IMG/VR virus record: IMGVR_UViG_3300020371_000023
Location: 1 to 39,997 of that record
Strand: one strand, 5' to 3'
DNA length: 39,997 nt
Source of the DNA: a virus
The notes under the pieces are model-generated. The model had not been told where the DNA came from and did not search any database. It saw only the letters and a list, made by a program, of their open reading frames with translations. This document shows, piece after piece, positions 9,471 through 17,897 of the stretch. How positions within the stretch are numbered: position 1 is the first letter of the stretch; each line of letters begins with the position of its first letter. The position numbers and the translations under genes are program-made.

Positions 9471-9733
9471 TGAGTATGTTGTTATTACTTAAAGAAGGTG
9501 GAAGTCTTGGTATAGATACTATTGGTAACTTACCTATAGATGAAGATATAGATTTATTACCTGATACTGGTGGTGCTTCAGAACCAGGTGTTTCATTATT
9601 GTTATTAACGAAACATTTAGGAACTCAAGCATCACAACAAGAAGTAAACAATACTAATAATTGGATACATGCTATTACATTTGCAGATTCTACTTCTGAA
9701 CAAGAGTATGGATTTTTGTATAAAGGTTTATAA
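9470..9733 (+). CDS. Small tail-region protein, unknown (87 aa)
   Basis: 87 residues, starting with a Leu-rich stretch (SMLLLLKEGGSLG), then an acidic linker and a second Leu-rich stretch (about 45-55). No family recognised. Starts and stops overlap its neighbours as TAATG, so it belongs to the fibre operon. The next gene looks like a partner of similar size. A minor tail or fibre-linked component is possible. Confidence 0.55.
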   Translation: MSMLLLLKEGGSLGIDTIGNLPIDEDIDLLPDTGGASEPGVSLLLLTKHLGTQASQQEVNNTNNWIHAITFADSTSEQEYGFLYKGL

Positions 9734-9921
9734 TGCCTTTAGGTGCATCAAGATTTGCTTTTAGTGGCGGTGTTGAATCATATGACCCTAATCTTGCATT
9801 TCTTGTCACAAGATTTTTTGGTGCTAACATAGGTATAGTAGAAGATGACCCAGGAAACAAAGCATCATGGGTTATTGCTTTAGCTTTTGAGCAAGAAGCA
9901 CTTTTACTAACGGATATATAG
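9733..9921 (+). CDS. Small tail-region protein, unknown (62 aa)
   Basis: 62 residues, beginning MPLGASRFAFSGG and ending in a hydrophobic acidic tail. It starts on the TAATG of the previous gene and is followed by a good ribosome site (AGGAGA, about 9920) for the next. The family is not recognised. The conserved packing of the operon supports a real gene. Confidence 0.5.
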   Translation: MPLGASRFAFSGGVESYDPNLAFLVTRFFGANIGIVEDDPGNKASWVIALAFEQEALLLTDI

Positions 9922-9928
9922 GAGATAT

Positions 9929-10258
9929 ATGGCTAATACATATAAGATACTAGGACAAAGCAATCCTGCGGCTACTACTGATACAGCTGTCTATACAGTT
10001 GGTTCAGGAAAACAAGCTATTGTGTCATCTATTACTTTAGCTAATCTATCAGGCTCAGCTATTACTTATAGAGTAAGAGTTGCAGAAGATGGTGCAGCAG
10101 TAGATGATTCACAATACCTTGCAAAAGACAGCTCGCTTCCAGCTAATGACTCAGTTATTTTAACTGTTGGAGTTACATTGGATGCAGATGATGTTATTGC
10201 AGTTTATGCTTCAGATACAAATCTTGCTTGTTCAGTATTCGGTGTTGAAATAGAATAG
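9929..10258 (+). CDS. Small beta-sandwich virion protein, unknown (109 aa)
   Basis: 109 residues, almost all predicted beta strands, with a middle segment SITLANLSGSAITYRVRV (about residues 30-47) and a C-terminus DVIAVYASDTNLACSVFGVE. This pattern is common in small phage tail or decoration proteins of aquatic phages. A good ribosome site (GGAGA) lies 4-5 nt upstream of ATG 9929. It sits between fibre genes and the glycine-rich adhesin, so a fibre-linked or receptor-binding role is likely but unproven. Confidence 0.6.
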   Translation: MANTYKILGQSNPAATTDTAVYTVGSGKQAIVSSITLANLSGSAITYRVRVAEDGAAVDDSQYLAKDSSLPANDSVILTVGVTLDADDVIAVYASDTNLACSVFGVEIE

Positions 10259-10265
10259 AGTAACT

Positions 10266-11018
10266 ATGGGAGTATATAGAGTATCTTCTCAGTTGAACTC
10301 TGGGCGTAAAGCTAAACGTTCTATTGGGTTTAAAGATATAGTTACAGAATTTAATAGTAGTGGTACTTATAATGGAGCTTTAGGCATCCAAGAACACACT
10401 GTGCTTGTCGTAGGTGGAGGCGGCTCAGGTGGTAAATGGGGTGGCGGAGGCGGAGGCGGTGGAGGCCGCGTATTTGGTTCTTTTAAAATGACTAGAAATG
10501 AAAGCCATAATGTCAATATAGGTAATGGTGCTAACAACAATTCATCAGGTGCTGACCCTGTAGGAGGTAGAGGTGGTACTTCTGCTTTTGGTAACTCTAA
10601 CGCAGGTGGAGGCGGTGGTGGTGGAGGCTGCTGCGGTTGGGGTGGAGAAAGTGGTGGTGGTTCATCTACTGGTTTAGTTACAACTACAACAGAAAATACT
10701 TACAGTGGTCGTAGTGGTGGTAATCAAATAAACTACGATAGAAGTAACTCTGGAGGTAGTGTTAGCCCTAATGAAACTAATGCTTTTGGTTCTACATATG
10801 GTTATGGTAGAGGCGGAGGTGGAGGTGCTTACAATAACTATCCTGGTGTAAACGCATCAGGTGGTGCTAATGCAGGTAACGGTAGCCAAAATGGTAATGG
10901 TAACTCTGCTACAGATGGTAATGGTTCTGGCGGTGGTGGTTCTGCTAGACATCAAAGCTCACCAGGTTCAGGCGGCAATGGTCGTGTATATGTTAAATAT
11001 CTTGGAGATAGTTTGTAA
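10266..11018 (+). CDS. Glycine-rich adhesin / receptor-binding protein
   Basis: 250 residues with many glycine tracts: a run of nine Gly near residue 60, others around 115-120, 180 and 220, separated by Asn/Ser/Thr loops. The C-terminus is a short conserved strand (GGNGRVYVKYLG). Glycine-rich sandwiches of this kind form the polyglycine-helix tips of phage adhesins such as T-even gp38 and variable fibre tips of cyanophages. This gene has many GGT/GGC/GGA codons and higher GC than its neighbours, typical of fast-diversifying tips. It is followed by a small gene that may be a fibre-tip partner. Confidence 0.65.
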   Translation: MGVYRVSSQLNSGRKAKRSIGFKDIVTEFNSSGTYNGALGIQEHTVLVVGGGGSGGKWGGGGGGGGGRVFGSFKMTRNESHNVNIGNGANNNSSGADPVGGRGGTSAFGNSNAGGGGGGGGCCGWGGESGGGSSTGLVTTTTENTYSGRSGGNQINYDRSNSGGSVSPNETNAFGSTYGYGRGGGGGAYNNYPGVNASGGANAGNGSQNGNGNSATDGNGSGGGGSARHQSSPGSGGNGRVYVKYLGDSL

Positions 11019-11389
11019 TGAAAATAGCTATCGTAGGTTCAGATAATATCGTAGATAATATTTTAGTATTTGATAGTGTAGAAGCAGCAGAAGCTGCATT
11101 TCCTGATATGACTTGTATTCAAGAAACAGAATCTACTAATGCTGTTAACCCAGGATATACTTGGCATCCTGATGTACAAAAATTTTCATCTGTTAAACCA
11201 TTTGCTAGTTGGACATTATCTGATGATTACATTACATGGAATGCACCACAAGACCATCCTTTAGGTTCAATAGAAGAAGCTGAAGAAAATGGTGATATAT
11301 ATTATTGGGACGAAGCTGCATATAATGGTGGTGGACAAGGTTGGACTAGAGCAGGAGAAGGCGTAGAAATACCTCAACCTGATAGGTAG
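11018..11389 (+). CDS. Small tail-fibre-linked protein (123 aa)
   Basis: 123 residues. The C-terminal half carries the pattern KPFASWTLSDDYITWNAP (about residues 66-83), which recurs in small proteins next to fibre genes in marine phages. The N-terminus (MKIAIVGSDNIVDNILVF) is a short beta unit found in the same proteins. It lies directly after the glycine-rich adhesin (TAATG overlap). It is probably a tip protein or fibre chaperone. The family is recognised only by pattern memory. Confidence 0.6.
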   Translation: MKIAIVGSDNIVDNILVFDSVEAAEAAFPDMTCIQETESTNAVNPGYTWHPDVQKFSSVKPFASWTLSDDYITWNAPQDHPLGSIEEAEENGDIYYWDEAAYNGGGQGWTRAGEGVEIPQPDR

Positions 11390-11399
11390 GAGCAACTAG

Positions 11400-11981
11400 G
11401 TGGAAACAATTTATTGGTTTGTCTTAAATGCTAATGACTTACCTCCTTCAGAAACATATTTACCTGTACAAAGATACAATGAAGATACATTTGGTTGTCC
11501 TCAAATGGTTAAATATAATCAACATAGAGCATATATAGAAAGTCCTGTATCATTTGAGCTACGTAATAATGAACTATATGTAGAAAAAGAAATGCCTCGT
11601 ATGTTTGACATAATGCACACGGGACATAAAGTAATGCAGATGCCTTATTGTTTTCTTACAAAAAATAAAAACATTAAATTATTTTTACAAAATATATCTA
11701 CATTAGAAATGACAGAAGGCATTATACCTATAGGTAAATATCCTAGAATTATAAATTATACATTTAAAGGTAGCGGAAAAATTAATCAAGGTGACCCAAT
11801 TATACAAGTGTTGTTTAACGAACCTGTAAAATTAGTACATATAGTACCTAATGAAAGTATTTTAAATTTTGTACAATCAACATATCAAATATCTCATTAC
11901 AAAAATAATATAACTAAAATATTTAATAGAACTTCTATTGCTTACCCAAGAAAAGAGTTAGATAAATGTCAAAGAAGATAA
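11400..11981 (+). CDS. Unknown protein related to the 13119-13835 product, GTG start
   Basis: 193 residues. GTG 11400 is chosen because AGGAG lies seven bases upstream. Features are a CP dipeptide (residues 33-34), a Pro-containing beta region and a C-terminal section with GDPIIQVLFNEPVKLVHI (about 136-153). The product of 13119-13835 shows the same order: CP, then a strand region, then GTPLITLLPV...KVKL. The two therefore look like distant paralogues flanking the halogenase gene. Such small beta proteins occur beside oxygenases and halogenases in marine phages. Function unknown. It overlaps the halogenase start by 16 nt. Confidence 0.55.
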   Translation: METIYWFVLNANDLPPSETYLPVQRYNEDTFGCPQMVKYNQHRAYIESPVSFELRNNELYVEKEMPRMFDIMHTGHKVMQMPYCFLTKNKNIKLFLQNISTLEMTEGIIPIGKYPRIINYTFKGSGKINQGDPIIQVLFNEPVKLVHIVPNESILNFVQSTYQISHYKNNITKIFNRTSIAYPRKELDKCQRR

Positions 11982-13129
11982 CAATATTAGGTAAAGGAAC
12001 TGCAGGTAGTATTGCTGCTGCACACTTTTCACACTATACAGAAGATGAAATAGAAGTTATATACGATAGCAATATACCTGAGGCTGCAGTAGGAGAAGGT
12101 TCTCAATTATCTTTGCCTAAATTACTGACAAACATATTTAATTTATCTTGGCTTGAGTTATCTAAAATAAATTACAATGCTAAACAAGGTATTATGTATC
12201 AAAACTGGGGTGCAAATAATTACTTTCACAATTTTCCTATACCTGAAAGTGCTTGGCATTTTAATGCATTAGGTCTACAAAATTTTATAAAAGAAAAAAT
12301 TGAACATAAAGTTAATTATATAGATAAACATATAAAAAATGTAAATGAATTAGATACTGATTATGTAATTGATTGTAGAGGTAAACCTACTATGGATGAT
12401 AGGTTTGCAATACAACATGATATGGTTATTAACTCAGCTTATGTAGTTCAATGTCCATGGGATTATCCTAAAATACAATATACATTAGCTATAGCTAGAC
12501 CATATGGTTGGGTATTTGGTGTTCCATTATCTAATAGATTGTCATTAGGTTATATGTATAATGATAAATTTAATACAGTTGATGAAGTTAAAAAAGATAT
12601 AGAAGAAGTTCTAAACCTATTAGAAGAAGAAGCAGACGGTAAAATAAATAATCTTTCATTTAATAATTATAAATTAAAACAAAACTATAGTGAGTATCAA
12701 TCACATAATGGTAACGCATCATTCTTTTTAGAACCATTAGAAGCTACCTCTATTGAAACTATTGACTTTATTAATAGACAAACATATGACCTTATATACA
12801 ATTCACATACTATTGATTTTGCACAACAAAAATTAGACATGTGGTTTGATGAAACTAATGTAATAATTATGATGCATTATGCAGCAGGTAGTAAATTTGA
12901 TACACCATTTTGGAAACATGCTGTAGAAAAAGGTTGGAATTGTTTAGACAATGCACCTATTACTTTTACAGAACAAGTACAAAATATACAAAGATATCTT
13001 GATAAACAAATACATAGTAATGAATTAGGTATATTTGGTGCAGGTTGGAATTTAAGAAGTCAAGCAGAAAATCTTATAGGATTAGGTATATACGATAAAC
13101 TTATAGAAAGGATTAAAGTTGCAAATTAG
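11966..13129 (+). CDS. FAD-dependent halogenase-like protein (tryptophan halogenase family)
   Basis: 387 residues. The N-terminus has the FAD Rossmann motif GKGTAGS (9-15) followed by VGEGS (42-46). The catalytic Lys of the family is present in NAKQGIMYQNW (Lys73), and the conserved Glu lies in FLEPLEATS (254-262; Glu259). The family signature WxWxIP appears as GWVFGVP (181-187), with the second Trp replaced by Phe. The protein is about 130-150 residues shorter than bacterial tryptophan halogenases. It would use reduced FAD, O2 and halide to make HOCl or HOBr, but the substrate is unknown. It sits in the tail-fibre region, as the halogenase-like genes of cyanophages do, with related genes on both sides. 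It may modify the fibre or a host surface molecule (inference). Confidence 0.75.
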   Translation: MSKKITILGKGTAGSIAAAHFSHYTEDEIEVIYDSNIPEAAVGEGSQLSLPKLLTNIFNLSWLELSKINYNAKQGIMYQNWGANNYFHNFPIPESAWHFNALGLQNFIKEKIEHKVNYIDKHIKNVNELDTDYVIDCRGKPTMDDRFAIQHDMVINSAYVVQCPWDYPKIQYTLAIARPYGWVFGVPLSNRLSLGYMYNDKFNTVDEVKKDIEEVLNLLEEEADGKINNLSFNNYKLKQNYSEYQSHNGNASFFLEPLEATSIETIDFINRQTYDLIYNSHTIDFAQQKLDMWFDETNVIIMMHYAAGSKFDTPFWKHAVEKGWNCLDNAPITFTEQVQNIQRYLDKQIHSNELGIFGAGWNLRSQAENLIGLGIYDKLIERIKVAN

Positions 13130-13835
13130 TTTAAAGCCATTAACACCAGAGTTTAATTATTTATTAGACACACATACACCAGTCAATGCAAATAGAATGT
13201 TACCTGATTGGTGGAAAAAAATGAAAAGATTTCATGACCCTATGATGCCTGAAGAAGCAGGTAATATAAAGAATTGTCCTGCTGTTAGAGATATATTAAC
13301 GCAAGGTATTGTAGTTCCTGCATGGACATGGATTAAATTTAATCAAACTAAAAATGGTTTAGTTGTAACAAGTGGACATGATGGTCAGATAGAAGGTTGG
13401 GAAGTTACAGGACATCATACACAAAATCAAATAGAAAACACAAGTGTAACTGAATTATTAATAGGAGGTGCAATTAAACTTAATTGTCCTTGGTTAATTA
13501 AAACTGAAGAAAATATACAAACAATGTTCTTCGACCCTTTCTACAACGAAAAAGATAGGCCTTTTAGATTATTACCTGGTGTTGTTAGAACAGATGTTTA
13601 TCATAATATAAATTTTCCTATGGAAATATATCCAAGATTAGACATAGGAGATATATTAATTATAGAAGAAGGAACTCCATTAATAACTTTGCTACCTGTA
13701 GCTGTAGATAAAGTTAAATTAGATTTAGAAAAACAAACAAGTAGAGATGATTGGCATACAGAAGGTAATAGATTATTAAGTTATAGGTCAGAAAGATATG
13801 ACCAAGTAGTGAAAAATCATGATGATATGTTATAA
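13119..13835 (+). CDS. Unknown protein beside halogenase (238 aa), TTG start
   Basis: 238 residues. TTG 13119 is chosen because AAAGGA lies six bases upstream and the frame overlaps the halogenase end by 11 nt. The N-terminus has aromatic residues (LPDWWKKMKRF, about 28-38). A CPAVRD motif (about 53-58), a beta-sheet core and an IEEGTPLITLLPV strand (about 186-198) follow. The product resembles small cupin-like or DUF6065-like phage proteins, though I cannot confirm this. Weak similarity to the product of 11400-11981 suggests duplication. No catalytic residues can be named. Confidence 0.6.
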   Translation: MQISLKPLTPEFNYLLDTHTPVNANRMLPDWWKKMKRFHDPMMPEEAGNIKNCPAVRDILTQGIVVPAWTWIKFNQTKNGLVVTSGHDGQIEGWEVTGHHTQNQIENTSVTELLIGGAIKLNCPWLIKTEENIQTMFFDPFYNEKDRPFRLLPGVVRTDVYHNINFPMEIYPRLDIGDILIIEEGTPLITLLPVAVDKVKLDLEKQTSRDDWHTEGNRLLSYRSERYDQVVKNHDDML

Positions 13836-13842
13836 TCCGAAA

Positions 13843-13956
13843 ATGGATTACATTATTGGATTTTTAATAGGATATTTTGTTAAAGAACTAGTTGTAATTC
13901 TTAAACAATTAAGTAATAATAATCATTCAAACACTGAATGGGAATGGGATAAATGA
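13843..13956 (+). CDS. Small membrane peptide (37 aa)
   Basis: ATG 13843 to TGA 13954-13956 encodes 37 residues: one membrane segment from residue 2 to about 22 (DYIIGFLIGYFVKELVVIL), then a polar tail with NTEWEWDK. It overlaps the next gene by 4 nt (ATGA), which supports it. Two membrane peptides in a row suggest lysis accessory proteins, for example a holin-like or antiholin pair. No strong ribosome site is seen. Confidence 0.5.
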   Translation: MDYIIGFLIGYFVKELVVILKQLSNNNHSNTEWEWDK

Positions 13957-14165
13957 AAGCACAAGTTAATCTTAATCAAGTACTGCAAGGTGGATTAGCT
14001 GCATTGGTGGGTTGGTTATTTAAAACAGTAAATGATTTACAACAAACAGTCGCCGTATATATGGTGCAAATACAAAAATTAGAACAAAGCCTTGTAGACT
14101 TAGCCTTAAGGGAAAAAGAATTAAACTCTACACTAACTGAAGTACTTATTAAACTAGGTGGATAA
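13953..14165 (+). CDS. Small membrane protein with coiled coil (70 aa)
   Basis: 70 residues. A hydrophobic segment (about 9-24, VLQGGLAALVGWLFKT) is followed by a coiled-coil-like heptad region (about 27-62: Leu, Val, Ile at regular spacing with Gln/Glu). This build occurs in phage spanin-like or hemolysin XhlA-like lysis proteins with one membrane anchor. It overlaps its upstream neighbour by ATGA and its downstream neighbour by TAATG. A lysis accessory role is inferred. Confidence 0.6.
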   Translation: MKAQVNLNQVLQGGLAALVGWLFKTVNDLQQTVAVYMVQIQKLEQSLVDLALREKELNSTLTEVLIKLGG

Positions 14166-14251
14166 TGTGTACAGTTGAAGTAAAAAAAGATGGTTCGTTT
14201 ATACAGATTTGTAATTGTAAGTATGGTAGTGATAATTGCAATAATAAATAG
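14165..14251 (+). CDS. Cys-containing micropeptide (28 aa)
   Basis: ATG 14165 (TAATG with the gene before) to TAG 14251 gives 28 residues: Cys at 2, then CNC at 16-18 and Cys at 25. The translational coupling and the Cys spacing, like that of other small phage peptides, suggest a real product. No function can be named. Confidence 0.4.
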   Translation: MCTVEVKKDGSFIQICNCKYGSDNCNNK

Positions 14252-14304
14252 CTTAATTAATCCATTATCATTATACTTAGTACGTAAAGAAAATAGGAGA
14301 TATA

Positions 14305-14598
14305 ATGGCAGTGCCAGAGCGTGTTAAAAATACAATGAAAAAACATGGGTTAAAAGGTGTAAATAAACCTAAACGTACACCTAGTCATAAAACAAAATCA
14401 CATGTTGTTATGGCTAAAGAAGGTGACACATATAAATTAATTAGATTTGGTCAACAAGGTGTTAAAGGTGCAGGTAAAAATCCTAAATCTAAAAAAGATA
14501 AGGCACGTAAAAAATCCTATTATGCTAGACATAATGCACAAGGTAAACCAACAAGTAAGTTATCAGCTAAATATTGGTCACATAAGGTTAAGTGGTAA
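14305..14598 (+). CDS. Basic phage protein of a DUF6321-like family (97 aa)
   Basis: 97 residues, very basic. The segment GDTYKLIRFGQQGVKGAG (about residues 40-57), followed by a Lys-rich linker and a C-terminal AKYWSHKVKW, is a pattern seen in many marine phage genomes, tentatively the DUF6321-like group. Role unknown. The charge suggests nucleic-acid or capsid-interior binding. AGGAGA (14295-14300) gives a good ribosome site for ATG 14305. Confidence 0.65.
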   Translation: MAVPERVKNTMKKHGLKGVNKPKRTPSHKTKSHVVMAKEGDTYKLIRFGQQGVKGAGKNPKSKKDKARKKSYYARHNAQGKPTSKLSAKYWSHKVKW

Positions 14599-14600
14599 AT

Positions 14601-14729
14601 ATGGCAAGAACAGTTTCGTGGCAATGGGGTGGTAAAACATATAAAGGTACCGTAGAACGTACTACTAAAACTCACATCTATGCTAGAACACATAATGGTA
14701 AAATTAAAAAAATTAAAAAGAAAAAATAA
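14601..14729 (+). CDS. Basic small protein (42 aa)
   Basis: ATG 14601 to TAA 14729: 42 residues starting MARTVSWQWGGKTYKG and ending in an almost pure Lys/Ile tail. It follows the basic 97-residue protein by two bases and shares TAATG with the next gene. High charge suggests nucleic-acid binding. No family recognised. Confidence 0.5.
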   Translation: MARTVSWQWGGKTYKGTVERTTKTHIYARTHNGKIKKIKKKK

Positions 14730-14881
14730 TGGCGTTACCTGGAGCATACGTTGTCAATAGCCCTGAGCCTGGAAAGTACTGCAATAATTGTGTGCATTAC
14801 AGTAATAATAATTGTATTAAGTTTAATAAAGAAGTAGCACCGTATGGTTGGTGTGCTGTATGGCAAGGCTATGAAGTTTGA
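14729..14881 (+). CDS. Four-Cys mini-protein, HiPIP-like pattern (50 aa)
   Basis: ATG 14729 to TGA 14881: 50 residues. Cys occurs as CNNC (17-20), then C at 28 and C at 40 in YGWC, followed by an aromatic end. The spacing CxxC-x7-C-x11-C resembles the small high-potential iron-sulphur-like proteins carried by marine phages, though binding of a cluster or of zinc cannot be told apart here. It overlaps the next gene by 11 nt and is joined to the previous one by TAATG. Confidence 0.55.
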   Translation: MALPGAYVVNSPEPGKYCNNCVHYSNNNCIKFNKEVAPYGWCAVWQGYEV

Positions 14882-15467
14882 AGTATTAAGAATTAGTAGT
14901 CAAAAAGACTCGACATCTGGATTGTTATTTGATGTTAGCAATAATAAACGTACATTTATGTGCTACACATTAGAAGATGAACAACGTGATGTTAAAATCT
15001 GGGGTGAAACACGTATACCACCAGGTACTTATAAGCTTGGTTTACGTACAGAAGGTGGATTTCATAACAGATATAAGTCAAGATACAGCTTTCATAAAGG
15101 AATGATACACGTATTAGATGTACCAGGATTTGAATATATACTATGGCATAGTGGTAATACTGATGAAAATACTGCTGGTTGTTTGTTATTGGGTAATTCA
15201 CAAACTAGTAACATTGTGAAAAAAGATGGCTTTATAGGTAGTAGTAGAGATGCATATGAACTTGTATACCCACGTGTAGCCGAAGCTATACTATCTGGAC
15301 AAGATGTATCAGTAGAGTATATAGATTATGATGGTGATTTAAAAAGTATATCTAATAAGTCAAGTGATGATGTAGTACTTACAAGTACAGTTATGGATAA
15401 ATTAAAAGAGATAAGTGGTGAAGTTCAAACTTTGTCTGCTAAACTAGACGGCAGGAGAATGCTATGA
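14871..15467 (+). CDS. DUF5675-type protein, possible cell-wall enzyme
   Basis: 198 residues from ATG 14871. This start is preferred over ATG 14844 because the family begins with a MKFEVLRI-like strand. The core shows TLED (33-36), IPPGTYKL (47-54), LWHSGN (87-92) and a GCLLLG motif (about 100-105). The order IP-x-GTY, H-x-GN, GC resembles DUF5675 proteins and, at a distance, LD-transpeptidase or YkuD-like folds in which His and Cys act together. It lies near membrane genes and the holin, so a role in cell-wall processing or as a virion lysin is possible. The C-terminal 50 residues look like a coiled extension. The activity is unproven. Confidence 0.6.
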   Translation: MKFEVLRISSQKDSTSGLLFDVSNNKRTFMCYTLEDEQRDVKIWGETRIPPGTYKLGLRTEGGFHNRYKSRYSFHKGMIHVLDVPGFEYILWHSGNTDENTAGCLLLGNSQTSNIVKKDGFIGSSRDAYELVYPRVAEAILSGQDVSVEYIDYDGDLKSISNKSSDDVVLTSTVMDKLKEISGEVQTLSAKLDGRRML

Positions 15468-17875
15468 GAGAACTAATGCCTTTTGTCAAAGGCAAAAAAC
15501 TTTATGAAGAAACAGGTAGTGACCTTACACCTAAACCAGGAATAAAAGGTACACAAGTAACTGGTAGTTTAGCTGATTCAATGTTCGACCAATCAGCTGG
15601 AAGTAAACCAGAAGATAAAATTAAACGTATATTAGATGAAGTTACCGAGTATACACCTCAACAATTCCTTAAAAAATATAGCCAACAAGATTATAATTTA
15701 ATGACAGGTATGCTAGAAGATGCAGGGTATGGTACAGCTACTAAAAATAAAGCAGGAAATGTTACGAATTTTACATTAAAATCTGAATTTAAAGGTCAAG
15801 GCATTGGTGGTTCAAGATTAAAAACATTTGATAAATTTGATTTACCACCTGAGTTACAAGGTATAGGTGGTATGAGCTTTGGTGAAAAACTATCAGAACC
15901 TACAGAAAAATATATAGCTGGTGTAACAGATAGAACAACAGTAATTCAACCTGGTGGATATGATGAAATAGTACGTGCAGACACTGGTGTTTTTGATGAA
16001 GGTGGTCAATCTCGTGCAACTGCAGCAATTAGAGATGATATAAAAGTATTAGAAGATGTTATTGAAGGTATGTCTGATGAAGATTTTGATAGACCAATTA
16101 CTAATAAAGATATGCGTGTAGAAGAATCACGTAGATTAGCAAGACAAAATAAAGCTAGATTGCGTGCTGGTTTAGAACCAAAGCTACCTACTACTAAATT
16201 AGTTAGTCCTGGTATGGATGAGTTTGCTGGTATGTCAGTTGGTGAATATTATACAAATCAATTAGCTGCTAAACGTGCTTCATTAGATGAACTTAAAAAA
16301 GATTTAGGTGTAGGAAGCGAACAAGTAGACCTTATGAATCGTATGGATACAGCTTCACCATCTATGAGTGTAAGTGATTTAGAAGCAACAACATCACGTG
16401 TAGAAACTCCTCCAGTTACAGAAGGAAATCCAATGACTGGTGTCAAAGAGGCACAAAATATTAATGTAAATAAAATTGTAGGTAATACATCAGGAGCAGC
16501 TGGTGCTACAGCAAAGTCAGCAGGCAAAAATGTATTTGCTATTAGTGGAAAAATGAAAGATTTTAAAACTTTAATTAATAAACCTAACGTAACATTAAAA
16601 GAATTAGATGCATTTTTTGAAAAACGTTTAGCTAAAGGTTTAGCAGAAAATGAAAAAGACCCTACTAAAGGTTTAAAAACTATAGAAGAATATAAAAATT
16701 ATTCTAGTATGAAAACTAATTTACAGAACATAAGTAATAGAACTAAAGGTGGTATTAATGTTGCAGGTAAATTAGTTGAAGATATAAGAGCTAATTTAGA
16801 AAAAGCAGACATGATGGGTACTGGTTTACAACCACGTGGTACAACTGCATCACCAGATATAAATAGATTAGTTGAAGAATTAGAATCACCAGGAAGTTAT
16901 AAATCAATTAACACTCATATGGTAGGTGGCAGTGTACGTCCTGAGATACAAGGTGCGCGTGAAATAACAACACAAATAGAAAAAAATACTGCAGCTTTAT
17001 TAGGTAAAGATTATCACGGCAAAGAAATAGCTGGTATAGATAAATCTGGTAATGCTTTTACACATCAATCAAAACCTCCTTTTAATCCATTTCCAGGACC
17101 ATATGACTCTACTAGAAAACCAAGAGAATTTGATTACGATACAGAAGATGGTGATTTTAGTTCAAGTAGAACTGCAGAATTAGATACTACTGGTATAGAA
17201 CCAGAAGGTTATTCTAAAATGAATCGAACAATAACATTACCTGGAGAAAATGCAAAACAAGCAGCTAGAAGAAATGCAGTACTTGCTAAAATATCTGGTT
17301 GGGATTTTGAATCAGGAGCTTGGAAAGCTAATAGTGACATTAATGCATACGCAGGAAGACAACGTACATTAAGAACATTAGTTGACCAAGGTGCAATTAA
17401 TCCTAACGATATAGCTTGGAATGCCATTAATGCTGATATAGATGCAGGAACATTTGATAGTAGTAATATTAAAAAATATCTTAAACTTAGTGGTGCAACT
17501 GATACAGCTGCATCTGCGTTGAAGACATCTGTTAATATTAAAACAAGTGGTAGAGTTAAATCACCTGTAACAATAGGTTCTAGTAAAGTACCAGCAGTTA
17601 AACCTGCAACAGAAGTAGCACCAACTAAACCTGACACAAGTAGAAAAATAGATGTAAAATCTATAACTGATGCTGAAATAAAAACATTACCTATATATAA
17701 AATGATGCGTGATGAATTTAGTAATACTGAAAGTTTGAAAGCATTATCATCAGATGCATTAGATAGTTACACTGTTAAACAAGCACGTAATCAGTTAAAT
17801 ATTCTATCTAAACAAGAAGGTGCAGCAGGTAAAGGTTTTGCAAAAATGATAGAAACAATTATTAAGTCAAGATAA
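15464..17875 (+). CDS. Large unknown protein, probably virion-associated (803 aa)
   Basis: 803 residues, polar and low in complexity, with many Thr, Lys, Gly and Asp, and helical stretches around 190-300, 370-450 and 600-700. No membrane span, signal or known motif is visible. It overlaps the previous gene by 4 nt (ATGA). Its size, late-arm position and Ala/Ser-rich linkers suggest an injected or structural protein carried in the virion. This is an inference from composition only. The C-terminal 60 residues form a compact helical unit. Confidence 0.55.
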   Translation: MRELMPFVKGKKLYEETGSDLTPKPGIKGTQVTGSLADSMFDQSAGSKPEDKIKRILDEVTEYTPQQFLKKYSQQDYNLMTGMLEDAGYGTATKNKAGNVTNFTLKSEFKGQGIGGSRLKTFDKFDLPPELQGIGGMSFGEKLSEPTEKYIAGVTDRTTVIQPGGYDEIVRADTGVFDEGGQSRATAAIRDDIKVLEDVIEGMSDEDFDRPITNKDMRVEESRRLARQNKARLRAGLEPKLPTTKLVSPGMDEFAGMSVGEYYTNQLAAKRASLDELKKDLGVGSEQVDLMNRMDTASPSMSVSDLEATTSRVETPPVTEGNPMTGVKEAQNINVNKIVGNTSGAAGATAKSAGKNVFAISGKMKDFKTLINKPNVTLKELDAFFEKRLAKGLAENEKDPTKGLKTIEEYKNYSSMKTNLQNISNRTKGGINVAGKLVEDIRANLEKADMMGTGLQPRGTTASPDINRLVEELESPGSYKSINTHMVGGSVRPEIQGAREITTQIEKNTAALLGKDYHGKEIAGIDKSGNAFTHQSKPPFNPFPGPYDSTRKPREFDYDTEDGDFSSSRTAELDTTGIEPEGYSKMNRTITLPGENAKQAARRNAVLAKISGWDFESGAWKANSDINAYAGRQRTLRTLVDQGAINPNDIAWNAINADIDAGTFDSSNIKKYLKLSGATDTAASALKTSVNIKTSGRVKSPVTIGSSKVPAVKPATEVAPTKPDTSRKIDVKSITDAEIKTLPIYKMMRDEFSNTESLKALSSDALDSYTVKQARNQLNILSKQEGAAGKGFAKMIETIIKSR

Positions 17876-17897
17876 TTGTGTTATAGTAGGAGTAATT

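Noticed and set aside
10861-11046. Met/Val-rich frame in the adhesin gene
   Set aside because: It is a shifted reading of glycine codons and overlaps two better genes.
14844-15467. Start of the DUF5675-like gene at 14844
   Set aside because: It overlaps the Cys-rich gene ending at 14881 more than needed, and the family starts at the strand encoded from 14871.
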